Part shown: positions 44,558-54,680 of the stretch, in pieces
Layout: each line of letters begins with the position of its first letter
Numbering within the stretch: the first letter of the stretch is position 1
From: Oscillospiraceae bacterium
GTDB taxonomy: Bacteria > Bacillota > Clostridia > Oscillospirales > UBA929
Assembly: GCA_009780275.1 (NCBI GenBank)
Contig: WRAI01000010.1
Span: 1 to 60,673 of the forward strand
Length of the DNA: 60,673 bases
Reading direction: 5' to 3'
Made by a program: the position numbers and the translations under genes
The notes under the pieces: generated by a model
Seen by the model: the letters and a program-made list of their open reading frames with translations, nothing else
Database searches by the model: none
Told to the model about the DNA's origin: nothing

Positions 44558-44935
44558 ATGGATAAAGTTACAAAATTTGATAACATCGTCAATGTAATTG
44601 ATGTTGACGATCAACCCAAAAATCACACTTATTTGCGTCGCGCCAGAGGGCTTGTTAAGGATGGGCGCGCCGAGTGGGTGGGCGAGAAGACGATACGGAT
44701 GCTCGCGCCAACATTGCAAAGCAACCCGCAGACGTTTGCTGAATACCTGGCCGAGAAAAAGAAACCACAGACTTATATCGACAAGCAAGTGGGTTTGTTT
44801 GATACGTTTAACGCTATGAATGTGTCAATCGCCGAATTTCTCAACCACATCGAGCGTAATGGCATTAAAGGTGACGGTGTTGGCCGGGGTAGCGGTGCGC
44901 TCAAAGCAGGGCGTCGAATGCCATTGCCGTGCTGA
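44558..44935 (+). CDS. small protein with RRARGLVKDGRA motif, unknown function
   Basis: 125 residues behind ACGGAGG. The motif YLRRARGLVKDGRAEWVGEK is shared by short clostridial proteins of unknown role (usually ARGLVKKGRAxxVxExTI). The last ~25 residues (GDGVGRGSGALKAGRRMPLP) are low complexity and may come from a frameshift. The next gene overlaps its end by seven bases in another frame. Confidence 0.55.
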   Translation: MDKVTKFDNIVNVIDVDDQPKNHTYLRRARGLVKDGRAEWVGEKTIRMLAPTLQSNPQTFAEYLAEKKKPQTYIDKQVGLFDTFNAMNVSIAEFLNHIERNGIKGDGVGRGSGALKAGRRMPLPC

Positions 44936-45522
44936 AATCATTCCGCAAGACACGGCGCAGGGAATGCTGCAAGTGTCACAGAAACGACGCTTATCCTTGT
45001 ATGGACGATTGCCCACAGTCGTACGTGTCTAACCATTTTCTGTTCGGTTTGGCTTCGTACCGTTATGTTCAAGCGTTTTCGTCCGAAAAGCATGATACCG
45101 AAATATTTTTCAAAGCATTCACAGACGGTGCGCCGGAGGAGCTGCGGAAAATCTTGTTTTATTTACACGGTGAAGCCGGCAATCACGGTTATCGTATAAA
45201 GCCATGGACGACTTGTCACGGCGGAAGTTTGCGGTATTTTAATTATGACGATAATTGGGGTAGCAAGACTTGGCTGCCTGTGGGGCGCGGCACGTATTGG
45301 GGTGATGCTTACTACACAATGCAAAGCGGCAAATGGGCGATAAAAGCTATGCCGCTTTTCAAGCGTATATTTGAGAAACATCCCGACAAGGCGACCGAAT
45401 TGCGGCAACGATTTTCCGAGGCGTTTTGCGGCAATGAAATCTGCTTTAACAACCCGAGTCTTGATGATGTGACGTTTATTTTGGAGTGCTATAAATTAGA
45501 GCATAATATTGAGTCTTTGTAA
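44929..45522 (+). CDS. cysteine-rich protein of unknown function
   Basis: 197 residues if read from GTG 44929, which has no ribosome site; ATG 45001 is another possible start. Near the start ECCKCHRNDAYPCMDDC carries a dense set of Cys and one His, fitting a metal site. The rest (YFNYDDNWGSKTWLPVGRGT, AFCGNEICFNNPSL) matches no family known to me. It may be the continuation of the preceding gene after a frameshift. Confidence 0.5.
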   Translation: MLKSFRKTRRRECCKCHRNDAYPCMDDCPQSYVSNHFLFGLASYRYVQAFSSEKHDTEIFFKAFTDGAPEELRKILFYLHGEAGNHGYRIKPWTTCHGGSLRYFNYDDNWGSKTWLPVGRGTYWGDAYYTMQSGKWAIKAMPLFKRIFEKHPDKATELRQRFSEAFCGNEICFNNPSLDDVTFILECYKLEHNIESL

Positions 45523-45535
45523 CGTGAGAAACTTC

Positions 45536-45564
45536 TTGACAAACAACAAATGTTCTGATATAGT
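45536..45564 (+). promoter_or_regulatory. sigma-A promoter of uvrB
   Basis: TTGACA (45536-45541) and TATAGT (45559-45564), 17 bases apart; followed by AAAGGAG and ATG 45598. I see no LexA/SOS box. Confidence 0.75.
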
Positions 45565-45597
45565 GAGGGGAGATTCTCGTAAAGGAGACCTCCCCTC

Positions 45598-47562
45598 ATG
45601 CCTGATTTCAAAGTAGTCAGTGAGTTTTCCCCCGCCGGCGACCAGCCAAAGGCCATTGAGGCATTGGCAAACGGTGTTACCAACGGCTTGCAGGAGCAAG
45701 CGCTCCTCGGTGTGACCGGCTCGGGCAAGACATATACCATGGCGAAGGTCATTGAGGCCGTGCGGCGTCCAACGCTGATACTGGCGCACAATAAGACCTT
45801 GGCGGCGCAGTTGTGTGCGGAGTTTAGGGAGTTTTTCCCCGAAAACTCCGTTGAATATTATGTCAGCTATTATGACCACTATAAGCCTGAGGCGTATATT
45901 CCGCAGATTGATTTTTATAAAGAGAAGGATGTCAAATCTAACGATGAGTTGGAGCGCCTGCGGCACTCGGCGACAAGTGCGTTGTTTGAACGGCGCGATG
46001 TGGTGATTGTGGCGTCGGTGTCCTGCATTTACGGTTTGGGCGACCCGACCGATTACAGCAACATGATGTTGTCGCTGCGGACGGGCGCGACAGTCAAACG
46101 CGATGATTTGCTGCGAAAGCTCATTGATATGCGGTATGAGCGCAACGACGTGGCGTTTGAGCGCAACATGTTCCGCGTGCGGGGTGATACGATTGAGATC
46201 TTTCCTGCTTATGCCTATGACAAGGCGATTCGCGTTGAGTTATTCGGCGATGAAGTTGAGCGGCTTTGTGAAATCCATCTTGTTACCGGTGGCGTGTTGA
46301 ATACGGTTGAACACATTTCGGTTTATCCTGCCAGCCACTACATTGCCTCGGCGGACGCGGTACAAATTGCTGTCAAAGAAATTGAAGATGAAATGTGGGA
46401 ACGTGTTAAATTTTTTGAGGCAAACGATAAGCACATTGAAGCCCAGCGCATTCGCGAACGCACGATGAACGACATTGAGATGATGCTGCAGCTTGGCTAT
46501 TGCAGCGGCATTGAAAACTATTCGCGCATTATGTCGGGGCGTGAGACGGGCAGTACGCCGTACACGCTGTTTGATTACTTCCCCAAAGATTTTTTGATGT
46601 TTATCGACGAGAGCCATGCGTCTATCCCGCAAGTGCGCGGTATGTACGCCGGCGATCGTGCGCGCAAGACGACATTGGTCGATTATGGATTTCGTTTGCC
46701 GTCGGCGCTTGATAACAGGCCGTTGAATTTCGAAGAATTTCAACAGCGTGTCAACCAAGTTGTCTATGTTTCAGCAACACCGGGTGAATATGAGCGCAGT
46801 CGCTCGGGGCAAATTGTTGAGCAGATTATTCGCCCGACAGGCTTGCTTGACCCGGTCGTTGATGTGCGCCCCATTCAAGGGCAGGTGGATGATTTGGTCG
46901 GCGAAATCAACGAGCGTGCCGAGCGAAGAGAGCGTGTACTGGTGACGACATTGACAAAAAAAATGGCGGAAGATTTATGTGATTATTTCCGCACGTTGCA
47001 AATTCGCGTACGGTATATGCACCACGAAGTCGACGCTGTTGAGCGCATGGAGCTGATTCGCGACTTGCGGTTGGGTGAGTATGACGTGTTGATTGGCATT
47101 AACCTGCTGCGTGAGGGCTTGGACTTGCCCGAGGTGTCGATGGTGGCGGTGCTGGACGCCGATAAAGAGGGCTTTTTGCGCAACGAAACGTCGTTGATTC
47201 AGACCATCGGTCGTGCGGCGCGTAACGAGAACGGCAAAGTTGTGCTCTACGCCGACAAGATAACCAAATCCATGCGGGTTGCCATGGACGAAACGGCACG
47301 GCGCCGCGGCATTCAAGAGGCGCACAATACCGAGCATGGCATTACGCCGAAGACGGTCGTTAAGAGTGTACGCAAGTTGCTGGAAATTTCAAAACCCGCC
47401 GGCACAGAACAAGTGCGCACCGATAACGACATGACACGCGAAGAAAAGTTGACAATGATTGCGCAACTGGAAAAAGACATGAAAGCGGCGGCGAAGATGA
47501 TGGAATTCGAGTATGCGGCGGTGTTGCGAGATAGGATTGTGGAATTGAGCGGCGGGAAATAG
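45598..47562 (+). CDS. uvrB: UvrABC system protein B
   Basis: 654 residues, full length. Walker A GVTGSGKTYT, the damage-probing beta-hairpin YYVSYYDHYKPEAYIP, helicase motifs GINLLREGLDLPEV and QTIGRAARNENG, and a C-terminal UVR domain (KDMKAAAKMMEFEYAAVLRD) that binds UvrC. Nucleotide excision repair. First gene of a run ending at uvrA, with four or five unrelated genes between. Confidence 0.98.
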   Translation: MPDFKVVSEFSPAGDQPKAIEALANGVTNGLQEQALLGVTGSGKTYTMAKVIEAVRRPTLILAHNKTLAAQLCAEFREFFPENSVEYYVSYYDHYKPEAYIPQIDFYKEKDVKSNDELERLRHSATSALFERRDVVIVASVSCIYGLGDPTDYSNMMLSLRTGATVKRDDLLRKLIDMRYERNDVAFERNMFRVRGDTIEIFPAYAYDKAIRVELFGDEVERLCEIHLVTGGVLNTVEHISVYPASHYIASADAVQIAVKEIEDEMWERVKFFEANDKHIEAQRIRERTMNDIEMMLQLGYCSGIENYSRIMSGRETGSTPYTLFDYFPKDFLMFIDESHASIPQVRGMYAGDRARKTTLVDYGFRLPSALDNRPLNFEEFQQRVNQVVYVSATPGEYERSRSGQIVEQIIRPTGLLDPVVDVRPIQGQVDDLVGEINERAERRERVLVTTLTKKMAEDLCDYFRTLQIRVRYMHHEVDAVERMELIRDLRLGEYDVLIGINLLREGLDLPEVSMVAVLDADKEGFLRNETSLIQTIGRAARNENGKVVLYADKITKSMRVAMDETARRRGIQEAHNTEHGITPKTVVKSVRKLLEISKPAGTEQVRTDNDMTREEKLTMIAQLEKDMKAAAKMMEFEYAAVLRDRIVELSGGK

Positions 47563-47565
47563 GAT

Positions 47566-48513
47566 ATGATGCTATTTACAGAGCAAATCAACCATTGGGA
47601 TGATTGGTGGAATACATTTCAATCTATTTCAGCATTTACACCGCTGATAACGCACATTATGCAAAAAGAAAATTTGCCCATTGCAAAAATCGAAAACGTG
47701 ACGCCCGGCACGAATGCGGTGTTCAAGGTTGGCGACTATATTGCCAAGATTTTTGCGCCACCGGAGCTGTACGAAGATATAAGTGACGGGTATGGCACAG
47801 AGTTCAACGTCGAATTATTCGGCATGAAATGGGCGAATGCACATGGTGTGCCGTCGCCAAAGCTGATTGCCGACGGGGTGGTAGTGGATAAATATCACTT
47901 CCGCTACATGATTATGGAATATGTCCGCGGCAAGGAGCTTAGTAAAATTGAGGGTGACTTGAGTTATGAGAATAAAGTGACAATTGGGCGAAACATGCGC
48001 AAAATTACCAACCAACTGAACTTGCCGTGTGAAAACTTTACACCCATTGACGTAATAGAGTATGCTATCAACAACGATGAGTGGGAAGATGAGGGTTTCC
48101 CAGAATCGTTTCGGGCGGAGTTGTTGACGTACCTTAAAGGTTTTCATATGGGGCAGAAAGTATATTGTCACGGGGATTTGCATGGTGATAATATCTTGGT
48201 TGACGAGAATATGAACGTGTCGATTGTTGACTTTGCCGATGCAATGTATGCGCCGGTGGAGTATGAGCAGGTCTATATTGTAAGCGGGTTGTTCGAGTTT
48301 CAGCGGCCGTATATGGAAGGCTATTTCGGCGGGGACTATGCTGTTGAGGAGATTTTAGATTTGTGTATGACTTGGTTGCCGATTCACGCTTGGGCGCATA
48401 GTATCTTAGCGCACAACATCGGGCCGGCGACGGAGGTTACGTCGTTTGCTGTGATGCGAGAGCGGTTAAGTGATTTGATAACGCGAGGAAAGGCAGGAGA
48501 AAACCACCCATGA
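47566..48513 (+). CDS. aminoglycoside phosphotransferase family protein
   Basis: 315 residues. Brenner motif VYCHGDLHGDNILV with catalytic Asp204, and the Mg-binding Asp in VSIVDFADA. The N-lobe is short (NAVFKVGDYIAKIF). The family covers antibiotic kinases as well as choline and homoserine kinases, so the substrate is open. It starts three bases after uvrB and overlaps the next gene by four bases. Confidence 0.85.
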   Translation: MMLFTEQINHWDDWWNTFQSISAFTPLITHIMQKENLPIAKIENVTPGTNAVFKVGDYIAKIFAPPELYEDISDGYGTEFNVELFGMKWANAHGVPSPKLIADGVVVDKYHFRYMIMEYVRGKELSKIEGDLSYENKVTIGRNMRKITNQLNLPCENFTPIDVIEYAINNDEWEDEGFPESFRAELLTYLKGFHMGQKVYCHGDLHGDNILVDENMNVSIVDFADAMYAPVEYEQVYIVSGLFEFQRPYMEGYFGGDYAVEEILDLCMTWLPIHAWAHSILAHNIGPATEVTSFAVMRERLSDLITRGKAGENHP

Positions 48514-49217
48514 ATATACTAGCCATCGGTTGCCATCCCGACGACTTAGAAGTTGGTTGCGGTGGCACAATCGCCCGTTACGCGCGAGAAGGGCATAAAG
48601 TTTTTATGTGCCATGTGGCGAACGGCAATATGGGGCATAAAGTCATTATGCCGGAAGAGTTGGCGGCAATGCGCAAAAAAGAGGCGCAAGAGTCGGCAAA
48701 AATGCTGGGCGCGGAGGCGATTGCATTGGACGTGGGCGATTTATTGGTCAATAACTTTAATGAAGATGACGTGCGCAAGCTTGTTCAGGTCATACGTTAT
48801 GCAAAACCCGACCTAATTATCACCCATGACCCCGACGATTATATGCGCGACCATATTCAGACAAGTGAGATGGCGTTTAATGCCAGCTTTGCCGCGACCA
48901 TCGCCCACTACCACACACAGCATGGTTGTTTAGATGCCGTTCCGCCTATCATATACATGGACACGCTGGCGGGTATGGGATTTATACCAACAGAATATGT
49001 GGATATTACCGATGCCATTGAGTTGAAATTGCAGGCGTTGCAATGCCACGACACGCAAATTCGCTGGTTGCGTGACCATGATGGCATTGATTTTCTGGAT
49101 TTCGTGCGTACCTGCTCAAAATATCGCGGCTTGCAAAGCGGTGTGGCGTATGCTGAAGGATTCCGCCCTTGTACGCGCTGGCCGCGGATGGCGGCGAAAC
49201 GGTTGTTGCCGGGGTAG
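48510..49217 (+). CDS. PIG-L family deacetylase (LmbE-like)
   Basis: 235 residues. Zinc ligands in AIGCHPDDLEVGCGG (His, Asp) and DYMRDHIQTSEMAF (His). The family removes acetyl groups from GlcNAc-containing small molecules (for example bacillithiol or mycothiol precursors). Coupled by ATGA to the phosphotransferase gene upstream, so both may act on the same amino-sugar compound; that is inference. Confidence 0.92.
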   Translation: MNILAIGCHPDDLEVGCGGTIARYAREGHKVFMCHVANGNMGHKVIMPEELAAMRKKEAQESAKMLGAEAIALDVGDLLVNNFNEDDVRKLVQVIRYAKPDLIITHDPDDYMRDHIQTSEMAFNASFAATIAHYHTQHGCLDAVPPIIYMDTLAGMGFIPTEYVDITDAIELKLQALQCHDTQIRWLRDHDGIDFLDFVRTCSKYRGLQSGVAYAEGFRPCTRWPRMAAKRLLPG

Positions 49218-49229
49218 GGGGAAAGCGAA

Positions 49230-49655
49230 ATGAGTTTGACGTTCGAGTTGTTGCAGCAAAAGGATATTGCGGCAATCAAGGGGATTGTTGAGTGGTTTGA
49301 GGAGTTTGATGTAGTGCAGATTGAGAAGTTTTTGTCGGAGAAGCAGAATATTGCGTTGGCGGCGAAGTTGGGTGGGGAAATTATTGGCTTGATGTACGGC
49401 TATTTGTTGACTCGCATGGACGGGAAAGCACCGCAGTTTTTTATCTATTCGGTGGATATTCATACGGCGCATCAAGGCAAAGGGTATGGTACGCAGTTTA
49501 TGAAATTTGTCGTTGATTGGGCGCGGGGTAATGGGTTTAGTGAGAGTTTTGTGCTGACGAACAAGGATAGTGCGCGGGCTTGCCGTGTGTATGAAAAGGC
49601 GGGAATGGCGCATAGTGAGAGCGATTGCGAGAGAATGTATGAGATTGAATATTGA
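49230..49655 (+). CDS. GNAT-family N-acetyltransferase
   Basis: 141 residues. Acetyl-CoA motif SVDIHTAHQGKGYGTQFMKF and closing NKDSARACRVYEKAGM. It follows the deacetylase by 12 bases, so a phosphotransferase-deacetylase-acetyltransferase unit is formed between uvrB and uvrA. Confidence 0.88.
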   Translation: MSLTFELLQQKDIAAIKGIVEWFEEFDVVQIEKFLSEKQNIALAAKLGGEIIGLMYGYLLTRMDGKAPQFFIYSVDIHTAHQGKGYGTQFMKFVVDWARGNGFSESFVLTNKDSARACRVYEKAGMAHSESDCERMYEIEY

Positions 49656-49680
49656 CGGTGTATCATAATTGTGATACACT
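49652..49680 (+). promoter_or_regulatory. toxin-antitoxin promoter with 22-bp palindromic operator
   Basis: TTGACG (49652-49657 region) and TACACT (49675-49680), 17 bases apart, enclose the perfect palindrome GTGTATCA-TAATTG-TGATACAC (49658-49679). Position and shape fit autorepression by the Phd-type antitoxin. Confidence 0.7.
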
Positions 49681-49711
49681 AGGGGTAAGATAGTCTTTGG
49701 AGGGTGATACT

Positions 49712-49990
49712 ATGTACAAAACTCATGTTAGGCCGGTGCGGGATATTCGAAACAATTATGCTGAGTTAAACGAACTTGCGAACAATGACGGCCATGTGAT
49801 TATTACGCACAATGGGCGCGGAACGGCTGCGTTGATTGGGATTGAGGAATTTGCTAAGTATGAGGCGTATTTATATGAGCGGTATGTCAATCGTAAACTT
49901 GACGAGGCTGAAATGAGCGCGAAAGATCCAAATACGAAATGGCTGGACGAAGAAGAGTTTTGGAAGCCGTTTGAGGATTTGTTTGCATGA
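49712..49990 (+). CDS. Phd/YefM-family antitoxin
   Basis: 92 residues from ATG 49712 behind GGAGGG. VRPVRDIRNNYAELNELANN and GHVIITHNGRGTAALIGIEEF are the Phd/YefM DNA-binding fold; the C-terminal acidic tail (DEEEFWKPFEDLF) should wrap the toxin. Its end overlaps the toxin start by four bases. Confidence 0.92.
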   Translation: MYKTHVRPVRDIRNNYAELNELANNDGHVIITHNGRGTAALIGIEEFAKYEAYLYERYVNRKLDEAEMSAKDPNTKWLDEEEFWKPFEDLFA

Positions 49991-50286
49991 TGTATGCAAT
50001 AGAATTTTTGCCGGAATCACAGAGTGATTTAATGGATATACGCCGGTGCTTATTGCAGTACTATCCAAGTACGTCGGGTAATTTTTTCGTGCTTTTACGA
50101 AAGAAATTAGACCTCTTAAAGAACAGCCCATATGCGGCACAAATATACATAAAACGTCCGTCATATCGACGGCTTGTTGTTGGCGATTACGCAGTGTTTT
50201 ACAAGGTGAATGAGGATAAGGCATTGATACAAATTTATCGTATGATACACGGTAGTCGGGATATTGAGCGACAGCTAAAAAATTAA
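49987..50286 (+). CDS. RelE/ParE-family toxin
   Basis: 99 residues. [20 protein letters not shown] opens the fold; [15 protein letters not shown] and [17 protein letters not shown] close it. Lacks an obvious catalytic His-Arg set of mRNA-cutting RelE, but the Arg-rich last part (MIHGSRDI) is present. Target (gyrase or ribosome) cannot be told from sequence. Confidence 0.9.
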   Translation: MMYAIEFLPESQSDLMDIRRCLLQYYPSTSGNFFVLLRKKLDLLKNSPYAAQIYIKRPSYRRLVVGDYAVFYKVNEDKALIQIYRMIHGSRDIERQLKN

Positions 50287-50305
50287 TTTTAGAACGAGGA
50301 ACATC

Positions 50306-53128
50306 ATGCACACACACATCATTGTCAAAGGCGCGCGGGAGCATAACCTGAAAAATGTCGACGTATCCATACCGCGTGACAAATTGGTCGTCATTACCGG
50401 ACTGAGCGGCTCGGGAAAATCGTCGCTGGCGTTTGATACCATTTACGCCGAAGGACAGCGACGGTACGTTGAGTCATTGTCGGCGTATGCGCGGCAATTT
50501 TTGGGGCAGATGGACAAGCCCGATGTTGACTTGATTGACGGGCTGTCACCCGCGATTTCGATTGACCAAAAAACGACATCACGCAACCCGCGCTCGACGG
50601 TGGGTACAGTCACTGAGATTCATGACTACCTGCGTCTGCTTTGGGCGCGAGTGGGTACGCCGCATTGCCCGAAGTGCAGTAAGGCGATTGCACAGCAGAC
50701 CATCGACCAGATTGTCGATAGTCTCATGCAACTGCCGGCCGGCACGCGCTTGATGATTTTGTCGCCCGTTGTGCGAGCGAGGAAGGGCGAATACCAAAAG
50801 ATTTTTGACGATGCACGCAATAGCGGCTATGCCCGTGTACGCGTTGACGGCAAGACGTATTTGCTGGACGAAGAGATTAAATTGACCAAGACCAAGAAAC
50901 ACACCATTGACATTGTGGTCGATCGCATCGCCATTGATGCCGAGGGACGCCGGCGGCTGGCTGACAGTGTGGAAACGGCGAGCAATTTATCGGGTGGGCT
51001 TGTGCTTTCCGTAACAGTTGACAATGAGAAGAATGAAGTTGAAACGCTGTACAGCCAAAAATATGCCTGTGTGGATTGTAACATCAGCTTGGAAGAACTT
51101 ACACCGCGTATGTTCAGCTTTAACAATCCGTATGGTGCGTGCCCGACTTGTACGGGCTTGGGCTCACAGTTGAAAATCGATCCATCGTTGCTGTTGGACT
51201 ACAGTCTCAGCTATAACGAGGGTGCGGTGTTGGCATCGGGTTGGCAGAGTGCCGATAACTCGATCTCATCAATGTATTTTACGGCGCTGGCCAAGCATTT
51301 TGACTTTTCGCTTGACACGCCGATGGGTGAGTTGCCTGAAAATGTCATGGACGCAATTCTGTATGGTACAAAAGAAAAATTGGAGATGTTCTACCAGCGC
51401 AACAACGGTGTATCAAAGTACAAACAAGCTTTTGAGGGGCTGGTCAAAAACTTAGAGCGCCGCTACCGTGACACACAAAGTGAGGCCATGCGGCAGGACA
51501 TTGAAAATTATATGGCGGCCGTACCTTGTCCCGATTGCAGTGGGCAGCGCTTGAAACCGGAATCGCTGGCTGTGACTGTCGACGGCATGAGTATTGCCGA
51601 ATTTAGTGAGCTGTCGGTCGAGGCAGCGCTTGAACGCGCCAAGGGCATTAAATTGGGCAAGAGCGAGATGATGATTGCCGAGCGGATTTTGAAAGAAATC
51701 AATGAGCGATTGGGCTTTTTGACAAGCGTTGGGCTTACCTACCTCACATTATCCCGTGCGAGTGGCACGCTCTCCGGTGGAGAGAGTCAACGTATTCGGC
51801 TGGCGACACAAATCGGTTCGTCACTGATGGGTGTGCTGTATATTCTCGACGAGCCGTCTATCGGGCTGCATCAACGAGATAACGACAAACTGCTTGATAC
51901 ATTGCGCCGCTTGCGTGATTTGGGCAATACTGTGATGGTTGTGGAACATGACGACGATACTGTGCGTGCCGCGGATCATATCATTGATATCGGGCCGGGT
52001 GCCGGCATTCATGGCGGGCAGATTGTGGCAAGCGGCGGCCTGGATGATATTATGAAATGCAAGAAGTCGATGACGGGGCAATATCTGTCTGGCAAGCGCA
52101 CTATTCCCGTGCCGGCCAAGCGGCGCAAGGGCAATGGTAAGAAACTGACTGTCCATGGTGCACGACAGAATAACCTTAAAAACGTGACGGTGGACATTCC
52201 GTTGGGTGTGCTGACGTGTGTGACCGGGGTCAGCGGGTCGGGCAAATCGTCGCTGGTCAATGAGGTGTTATTCAAGCGTTTGGCGTCTGAACTCAACCGT
52301 GCACGCAAGCACGCCGGAAAGCACGACAAGATTACCGGCATGGAGTACCTCAACAAGGTTATTGACATCGATCAATCGCCCATCGGGCGCACACCGCGCT
52401 CAAACCCGGCAACATATACGCAGCTGTTTAACGAAATTCGCGACTTGTTTGCCACCACGACTGAGGCCAAGATGCGCGGCTACGGGCCGGGTCGGTTTAG
52501 CTTTAACGTCAAGGGTGGGCGTTGTGAGGCTTGTAAAGGCGATGGTTTGCTAAAAGTGGAAATGCACTTTTTACCTGATATTTATGTGCCGTGTGAGGTG
52601 TGTAAGGGCAAGCGTTACAATCGCGAGACGCTGGAAGTGCGGTACAAGGGCAAGAATATTTACGAAGTGTTGGAAATGACGATTGAGGAAGCGGCGGCCT
52701 TCTTCGAAAATTTGCCGCGGATTGCGCGGCGGCTAAATGTGTTGTGCGAAGTGGGCTTGGGCTACGTTAAGCTGGGGCAGCCTGCCACGACACTTTCGGG
52801 CGGCGAAGCGCAACGCGTGAAATTGGCGACTGAGCTTGCCAAACGCAGTACCGGCGCCACCATCTATATTTTGGATGAGCCGACAACGGGACTGCATACC
52901 GCTGATGTGCATAAGTTGGTCGAGTTGTTACAACGCTTAGTTGAAGGCGGCAATACCGTGCTGGTTATTGAGCACAACTTGGACGTCATTAAAAGTGCCG
53001 ACCATGTGATTGATTTAGGGCCCGAGGGCGGCGACAAGGGCGGTGAGATTGTGGCATGCGGTACGCCGGAGGCGATTGCTAAGTGCAAAAAAAGCTATAC
53101 GGGACAGTATTTGAAGGGTGTGTTGTAA
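50306..53128 (+). CDS. uvrA: UvrABC system protein A
   Basis: 940 residues, full length. Two ABC ATPase halves with Walker [14 protein letters not shown] and [17 protein letters not shown] signatures [12 protein letters not shown] and [12 protein letters not shown], and CxxC zinc pairs (CPKC, CVDC, CPTC, CEAC-CEVC). Damage recognition in excision repair. It lies 20 bases after the toxin gene, so it may be read from the toxin-antitoxin promoter as well as from upstream. Confidence 0.98.
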   Translation: MHTHIIVKGAREHNLKNVDVSIPRDKLVVITGLSGSGKSSLAFDTIYAEGQRRYVESLSAYARQFLGQMDKPDVDLIDGLSPAISIDQKTTSRNPRSTVGTVTEIHDYLRLLWARVGTPHCPKCSKAIAQQTIDQIVDSLMQLPAGTRLMILSPVVRARKGEYQKIFDDARNSGYARVRVDGKTYLLDEEIKLTKTKKHTIDIVVDRIAIDAEGRRRLADSVETASNLSGGLVLSVTVDNEKNEVETLYSQKYACVDCNISLEELTPRMFSFNNPYGACPTCTGLGSQLKIDPSLLLDYSLSYNEGAVLASGWQSADNSISSMYFTALAKHFDFSLDTPMGELPENVMDAILYGTKEKLEMFYQRNNGVSKYKQAFEGLVKNLERRYRDTQSEAMRQDIENYMAAVPCPDCSGQRLKPESLAVTVDGMSIAEFSELSVEAALERAKGIKLGKSEMMIAERILKEINERLGFLTSVGLTYLTLSRASGTLSGGESQRIRLATQIGSSLMGVLYILDEPSIGLHQRDNDKLLDTLRRLRDLGNTVMVVEHDDDTVRAADHIIDIGPGAGIHGGQIVASGGLDDIMKCKKSMTGQYLSGKRTIPVPAKRRKGNGKKLTVHGARQNNLKNVTVDIPLGVLTCVTGVSGSGKSSLVNEVLFKRLASELNRARKHAGKHDKITGMEYLNKVIDIDQSPIGRTPRSNPATYTQLFNEIRDLFATTTEAKMRGYGPGRFSFNVKGGRCEACKGDGLLKVEMHFLPDIYVPCEVCKGKRYNRETLEVRYKGKNIYEVLEMTIEEAAAFFENLPRIARRLNVLCEVGLGYVKLGQPATTLSGGEAQRVKLATELAKRSTGATIYILDEPTTGLHTADVHKLVELLQRLVEGGNTVLVIEHNLDVIKSADHVIDLGPEGGDKGGEIVACGTPEAIAKCKKSYTGQYLKGVL

Positions 53129-53139
53129 GTGAGAGCATG

Positions 53140-53170
53140 GGGCGGGGGATATCCCGCCCTTGTTTTTTTC
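53140..53170 (+). terminator. rho-independent terminator after uvrA
   Basis: GGGCGGG-GGATAT-CCCGCCC followed by TTGTTTTTTT. Confidence 0.9.
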
Positions 53171-53222
53171 GAGCGTGACTGATATAATATGGCATAATGA
53201 CTAATTTTGGAGGCTTACCCCC

Positions 53223-54017
53223 ATGCGAAAGCTACTTGTCTTTGCGGTGTCATTGTTTTTCATTGCCGGTTGCGCGGCCCATGACGCAGGTATATTGCTG
53301 CAAACGTCGCCGCCAACACCGGTGTACGGTTATGAAGAGACACCTATGTTGGGTGCGGTCATGCCAGACGAAGTGAAATGGGTTGTTTTGAACGGCATAA
53401 CGTATGGTGCGTATGTTGATGACACATGGGTGCAGGGTGGCGACGAGTCGGTAGATTGGACGCAAAGCGGCAGCGCGGCGAACTTCTCTCAGCCGCGCTC
53501 GGTATCAATGTATGCTGTGGTTGAGTCGCCGGAAGTTGTGACGCGTGATATGGTCAACGCTGTGCGTGATTTGCTTGATGAGCGCGGGTTGACCGTTGCT
53601 TCGGCTAATATTGACCAAGTGGCAATGGTTGATCTACTTGGGAATGGTCGCGTACAGACGATTATAGCCGCCAACACGCCGCAGGATGAAGATGGCGCAG
53701 TGGTTACCGATGATGAAATCCGTAGCGGGGATGCCGGCGTATACTCGTTTTTAATGATTGTTGATGGAGAAAATGTGACATTATTGTACGAGCGTTATCG
53801 GCAAGTTGATTCCCGTGAAGCCGAGGTGTTGGAGCAAGCGTATCTTATCGTGTTGGACGGTGTTTATGATGTCAACCGTGACGGTGTTTTTGAGATTTTC
53901 TTTACTGTTGCGAGTGCCGGCGCTATGGGGCATGTAGATAATATGCACTTTATGCATGCTTATCAAGGCAGTGCATGGCGGCAGGTATTGCAAGCAGCAG
54001 GAATTCAGGCGGAATAA
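53223..54017 (+). CDS. lipoprotein of unknown function
   Basis: 264 residues behind TTGGAGG. Lipobox FIAGCAA with Cys17. The mature part is acidic, with VDLLGNGRVQTIIAANTPQDE and YDVNRDGVFEIFFTVASAGA, a DxNxDGxxE pattern like FG-GAP or calcium-loop repeats of surface proteins. Family not recognised. Confidence 0.75.
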   Translation: MRKLLVFAVSLFFIAGCAAHDAGILLQTSPPTPVYGYEETPMLGAVMPDEVKWVVLNGITYGAYVDDTWVQGGDESVDWTQSGSAANFSQPRSVSMYAVVESPEVVTRDMVNAVRDLLDERGLTVASANIDQVAMVDLLGNGRVQTIIAANTPQDEDGAVVTDDEIRSGDAGVYSFLMIVDGENVTLLYERYRQVDSREAEVLEQAYLIVLDGVYDVNRDGVFEIFFTVASAGAMGHVDNMHFMHAYQGSAWRQVLQAAGIQAE

Positions 54018-54042
54018 TATAGGAAAGAGGGGGACATATAAT

Positions 54043-54574
54043 ATGTTTATCAATTCACAAAAGGCCGAAGAACAGGCAGTATTAAATCTCGCATATGCTG
54101 TCTGTGCGGCAGTGCGAACAGCCCCGAAAGCCTGTGGGATTGACCATATGGATACAGCCATTGTCACCGGTGAGGAAAAAAAGAAAATCACCGACAAAAT
54201 GCGCCGACTGAGTGAGACCATTCCCGCACCCTTTTTCAGCCGTGATGCCGATAACACCGACGCAAGCGGTGCCGTGGTATTGGTAGGCATAAAGTATCAA
54301 CCGCGTGGGTTGAATGAACGTTGCGGGCTTTGTCGATTTGCAAACTGCGCCTCTTGCAATGACGCGGGTGCCGTTTGCGTATTTATCGGTATTGATTTGG
54401 GCATTGCACTTGGCTCGGCAGCGGCATTGGCGGCCGATAGCCGCATTGACTAATCGCATTATGTTTACCATCGGTAAAGCTGCGGCGTCGTTGGGATTGA
54501 TGGGTGAGCATGAACTGGTGATGGGCATTCCGCTGTCGGTGTCGGGGAAATCGCCATTTTTTGATAGGAAATGA
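54043..54574 (+). pseudogene. DUF2148 ferredoxin-domain protein, single-base frameshift
   Basis: Read from ATG 54043 (ribosome site AGAGGGGG) the protein stops after 136 residues at ...AADSRID. The missing end, NRIMFTIGKAAASLGLMGEH ... VMGIPLSVSGKSPFFDRK, continues without a gap in another frame. Removing the T at 54451 restores one ~176-residue frame, the normal length. The cysteine cluster RCGLCRFANCASC is intact. Either a fresh mutation or a base error in the assembly; the rest of the sequence shows no decay. Confidence 0.85.
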
Positions 54575-54578
54575 GGAA

Positions 54579-54599
54579 CTTCCAACCTCAGGTTGGAAG
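54579..54599. other. short perfect hairpin after DUF2148
   Basis: CTTCCAACC-TCA-GGTTGGAAG, a 9-base stem and 3-base loop just past the stop. A T-rich run starts about 20 bases later, too far for a standard terminator. Confidence 0.4.
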
Positions 54600-54680
54600 C
54601 CAATCAACCAATACGTCATTGCATTTTTGTTTTTGTAGGGATATAATTATTTCATCACAAAAATAAAAGGAGAATGCCAT

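Noticed and set aside
45523..45597. SOS (LexA) box upstream of uvrB
   Set aside because: No GAAC-N4-GTTC or similar palindrome is visible in the promoter region.
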